Below, piece by piece: positions 61,501-64,000 of a stretch of 64,000 bases of DNA; position 1 is the stretch's first letter, and every line of letters starts with the position of its first letter. The notes under the pieces are model-generated. The model searched no databases. It had not been told where the DNA came from and saw nothing but the letters and a program-made list of their open reading frames with translations. The DNA lies in contig NZ_CP086137.1 in the NCBI RefSeq assembly GCF_017565645.3, forward strand, positions 62,001 through 126,000. The letters are read 5' to 3'. The translations under genes and the position numbers were made by a program. Source of the DNA: Bradyrhizobium barranii subsp. barranii (lineage in GTDB: Bacteria > Pseudomonadota > Alphaproteobacteria > Rhizobiales > Xanthobacteraceae).

Positions 61501-61741
61501 AGGAATTATAGGCGACGCGTGTCGTGCCGCAGTCGTCGCAAGCCTCCATGTGGCCGCCGAGCGCCTCGGTCCGGCACGCCACGATCGCGCTCATCACGCG
61601 CCGCTCAACCCGACCGAGATGACCGACATGGTCACGGCGATAGGTGTCGCCATGCCGGCGCAGAATATCGGCAATCTCGAGAGCGGGCCTGTTGGAGCGG
61701 CCGTCGGGGCGGATCATCACCCGCATCCCGCCGCGGATCAT
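61501..61741 (-). pseudogene. IS91 transposase, N-terminal portion
   Basis: Starts at ATG 61741, overlapping the stop of the upstream recombinase (ATGA): MIRGGMRVMIRPDGRSNRPA, LEIADILRRHGDTYRRDHVG, HLGRVERRVMSAIVACRTEA, then the first zinc-finger half EACDDCGTTRVAYNSC. Translation then enters the RIT end and stops after MGKASNGELAAI. The remainder is at 57114-58125. Confidence 0.85.
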
Positions 61742-62361
61742 CGAGGTGGCGTCACCTCCAGCGACAGGCGATCGAGCGGGCTCTGCGTCGCCCGGATCGT
61801 ATCGGTGGCGACCTGCGTGTAGCGCGCTGTCGACGACAAATTGTTGTGCCCGGGCAAGACCTGGATGATCCGGATATCGGTTCCGTTCTCGAGAAGATGC
61901 GTCGCGAAGCTGTGGCGCAGCGTGTGCAGCGTGACGCGCTTGGTCAGGCCCGCAGCCTTCACCGCCGACCGACAGGCGGCGTGCAACACGGTCTGATCGA
62001 TCGGATGATCTTCGTCACGACCAGGGAACAGATAAAGCCGCGGCCGGGCGAGCCGCCAGTAGGTGCGCAGGATGCCCAGCAGCTGGGGCGACAGCATCAC
62101 GTTGCGATCCTTCGCGCCCTTGCCATGGCGCACCTGGATGACGCCGCGGGCGCTGTCGATGTCTTCGATCCGCAGTCCCGCGACTTCGGAGGCCCTGAGT
62201 CCGGCCGCATAGGCCGTGGTGAGCGCGGCGCGGCTCTTCAGGCTGGACACTGCTTCGAGGAACTGAACCACTTCGTCGGCGCTGAGCACGACCGGCAGCT
62301 TGCGCGGTTCTCGCGCATAGGGAATGCGCTCCGGGATCAGCGCCTCGCCGAGCGTGACGCC

Positions 62362-63777
62362 GGAGCTATCGCTGAAAGTTGGTGACGGCGGGAATCGGGA
62401 AGGCGGCATATCGTGGGGGTGCTTGACGCCTCCACTTCTCCACCGAAGGAGCGATATGCCGTGTCCAACGATAACGTCACCAAGCTGATTCAGCCAGGAG
62501 TGTTCGACGACCAACTCACCGAAATCTTGCGTAACGGGGCCCGCGCTCTGTTGGCGCAGGCGGTCGAGGCCGAGGTCGCGGACTTTCTCGGCAAGCATGC
62601 CGATGTGAAGACCGAGGACGGCCAGCAGCGTGTGGTCCGCCACGGTCACCTGCCGGAGCGCGAGGTGATGACCGGGATCGGTCCAGTCTCCGTCCGCCAG
62701 CCGCGTGTGCGCGATCGCGAGGCCGCCGCCGATCCCGACCGTATCCGGTTCTCGCCATCGGTCGTGCCGCCCTACATGCGGCGGTCGAAGTCGATCGAGA
62801 CGCTGCTGCCGATCCTCTATTTGAAGGGGATCTCGACCGGCGACTTCTCCGAGGCGCTGGCGGCGCTGCTCGGCAAGGATGCTGCCGGGTTGTCGGCATC
62901 CGCCGTTGGTCGCCTGAAGGACGGCTGGCTCGACGAGTACGCCGCGTGGCAAAAGCGCGATCTTTCGGCCAGGCGCTATGTCTACATCTGGGCCGATGGC
63001 ATCCATCTCGAAGCTCGCCTCGAGGACGAGAAGCAGTGCATCCTGGTGCTGATCGGCGCGACGCCGGAAGGCCGCAAGGAACTGGTCGGCTTCACCGATG
63101 GCGCCCGCGAGAGCGCGCACGATTGGCGCGATCTGCTGCTCGATCTGAAGCGGCGTGGGCTCGACGTGTCGCCGCGGCTCGTCATTGCCGACGGCGCGCT
63201 CGGGTTCTGGAAGGCCGCCGGTGAGGTCTGGCCGACAACGCGCGAGCAGCGCTGCTGGTGCACAAGACCACCAACGTGCTCGCCAAGCTGCCAAAGAGCC
63301 AGCAGCCGAAAGCCAAACGCGCGCTGCAGGAGATTTGGATGGCGGAGTCCAAGGCCACCGCCGAGCTGGCATTCGACGCCTTCATCGAGAGCTACACACC
63401 CAAATACGAAAAGGCGGCCGACTGCCTCGGCAAGGATCGGGACACGCTGCTGGCTTTCTACGACTTCCCCGCCGAGCACTGGAAACACCTGCGGACGACC
63501 AATCCCATTGAAAGCACCTTCGCCACCGTGCGCCACCGCACGATCCGATCGAAGGGTTGCCTGTCCAACAGGACGGCGCTCGCGATGGTCTTCAAACTGG
63601 CCGAGGCCGCGCAGAAAAGTTGGCGTCGACTCGATGGTCACAACCAGTTGCCAAAACTCGTGCTCGGTGTGACATTCAACGACGGGATTGAGGTCATCGC
63701 CAAGCACGGCTGACCGTGAGCCCAAAACCGCCGCCGCCTGACCGGCCCGGCCGTCACCAAAATTTGGCGATAGCTCC
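62362..63777 (+). mobile_element. IS256-family element, copy 3, with 8-bp target repeat
   Basis: Ends GGAGCTATCGC (62362) and GCGATAGCTCC (to 63777). GTGACGCC is repeated at 62354-62361 and 63778-63785. Confidence 0.9.
62461..63713 (+). pseudogene. IS256-family transposase, copy 3, one-base deletion
   Basis: From GTG 62461 (MSNDNVTKLIQPGVFDDQLT) the first frame carries two catalytic Asp (YIWADGIHLEA, VIADGALGFWKAA) and breaks at REQRCW near 63258. There CTGCTGGTGCAC lacks one G compared with CTGGGTGCAC in copy 1. The rest (HKTTNVLAKLPKSQQPKAKR, TTNPIESTFATVRHRTIRSK with the Glu) is in the next frame to 63713. A single deletion has inactivated an otherwise complete transposase. It can only be moved in trans. 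Confidence 0.88.
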
Positions 63778-64000
63778 GTGACGCCGTAGAAAAACCGTAG
63801 CGCACAGACGATCTGGTTCAGCGCCGGCCATGAGATGCCGGTCGAGACCAGATGCACCTGGAAGGCGCGGACGTCTTCCAGCTCCAACCGGTCAGGCGAT
63901 CGGCCAAAATAGCGGCTGAACTTCGAAACCGCGCTGATGTAGGATCGTTGCGTCGCCGGCGACAGATTGCGGACGGTCATGTCTTCGATCATGCGGCGGC

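Larger units (their letters stand above)
61738..63992 (-). pseudogene. IS91-linked tyrosine recombinase, interrupted by IS256 copy 3
   Basis: N-terminal piece 63992-63778: MIEDMTVRNLSPATQRSYIS, SRYFGRSPDRLELEDVRAFQ, LNQIVCALRFFYGVT. C-terminal piece 62361-61738: LGEALIPERIPYAREPRKLP, Arg in YAAGLRASEVAGLRIEDIDS, HTLRHSFATHLLENGTDIRI, NNLSSTARYTQVATDTI (Tyr). Removing the IS256 and one copy of its 8-bp repeat GTGACGCC joins them into a protein of about 280 residues. LPGHNN stands where LLGH is usual, a possible extra lesion in a catalytic loop. It is coupled to the IS91 transposase and probably serves the same element. Confidence 0.82.
56755..64000 (-). mobile_element. IS91-type element with linked tyrosine recombinase, itself split twice
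   Basis: Contains an IS91 rolling-circle transposase (57114-58125 plus 61501-61741) coupled to an upstream tyrosine recombinase (61738-62361 plus 63778-63992). A RIT element and an IS256 copy are inserted in these genes. Downstream of the transposase, 56755-57113 is non-coding and holds an inverted repeat GAGGTCGCG/CGCGACCTC (56768-56776, 56807-56815), possibly part of the element end. The other end lies outside the window. Confidence 0.7.

Noticed and set aside
1..64000. CRISPR arrays, tRNA/rRNA genes, nod/nif genes
   Set aside because: No regularly spaced repeats or recognisable RNA or symbiosis genes were seen, although the host type makes nod/nif possible nearby.

Overview
This is accessory DNA of a high-GC alphaproteobacterium, most likely a Bradyrhizobium-type rhizobium. 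That guess rests on protein character (DUF3606, DUF2256, stand-alone ATP-dependent ligase, rhizobial small proteins) and on the set of insertion sequences. No rRNA, tRNA, CRISPR array, or nod/nif gene was recognised. The window is a graveyard of mobile elements threaded through a defence island.

Layout. 1-1.2 kb: broken remains of a DUF1254-type and a BatD-like gene. 1.4-10.7 kb: stacked insertion sequences (IS630 at the stop codon of an ISL3 transposase, two partial IS110 copies, complete IS21, gluconolactonase and IS66 fragments, IS3 copy A). 11-29.5 kb, defence island I: fic, divergent from a helix-turn-helix gene with twin palindromic operators; an abortive-infection (Abi_C) gene split by IS5 and IS256; a broken HerA-like ATPase; an uncharacterised compact protein; a truncated higBA pair; IS3 copy B; and an intact three-gene cluster (65-aa ORF, Rad50-like zinc-hook ATPase, STAND ATPase fused to an Mrr-type nuclease). 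30-35 kb: mazEF, an XRE regulator and eroded integrase, transposase and dinB pieces. 35-39 kb: rhizobial housekeeping-like genes (DNA ligase, DUF3606, DUF2256 with an amber codon, HAD fragment, XRE). 39.4-52 kb, defence island II: an AddB/AddA-like nuclease-helicase pair followed by a HEPN/RES-RES toxin-like gene, an HPP-CBS pseudogene, and a complete Gabija system (gajA-gajB) on the other strand. IS3 copy C sits 6 bp upstream of the gajA start codon. 52-64 kb: nested elements. An IS5-type gene is cut by a group II intron. The intron is cut by an IS91-type element. The IS91 transposase is cut by a recombinase-in-trio (RIT) element and the IS91-linked integrase by an IS256 copy.

How it works together. 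The intact immune functions appear to be Gabija, the zinc-hook ATPase/STAND-Mrr cluster, the AddAB-like/RES operon, Fic and MazEF. Abi_C, HerA, HigBA, DinB and HPP-CBS are disabled by insertions, frameshifts or truncation. Three almost identical 1.36-kb IS3 copies and several readable target duplications show that much of the damage is recent. All identifications come from reading the sequence and from remembered family features; no database search was run.
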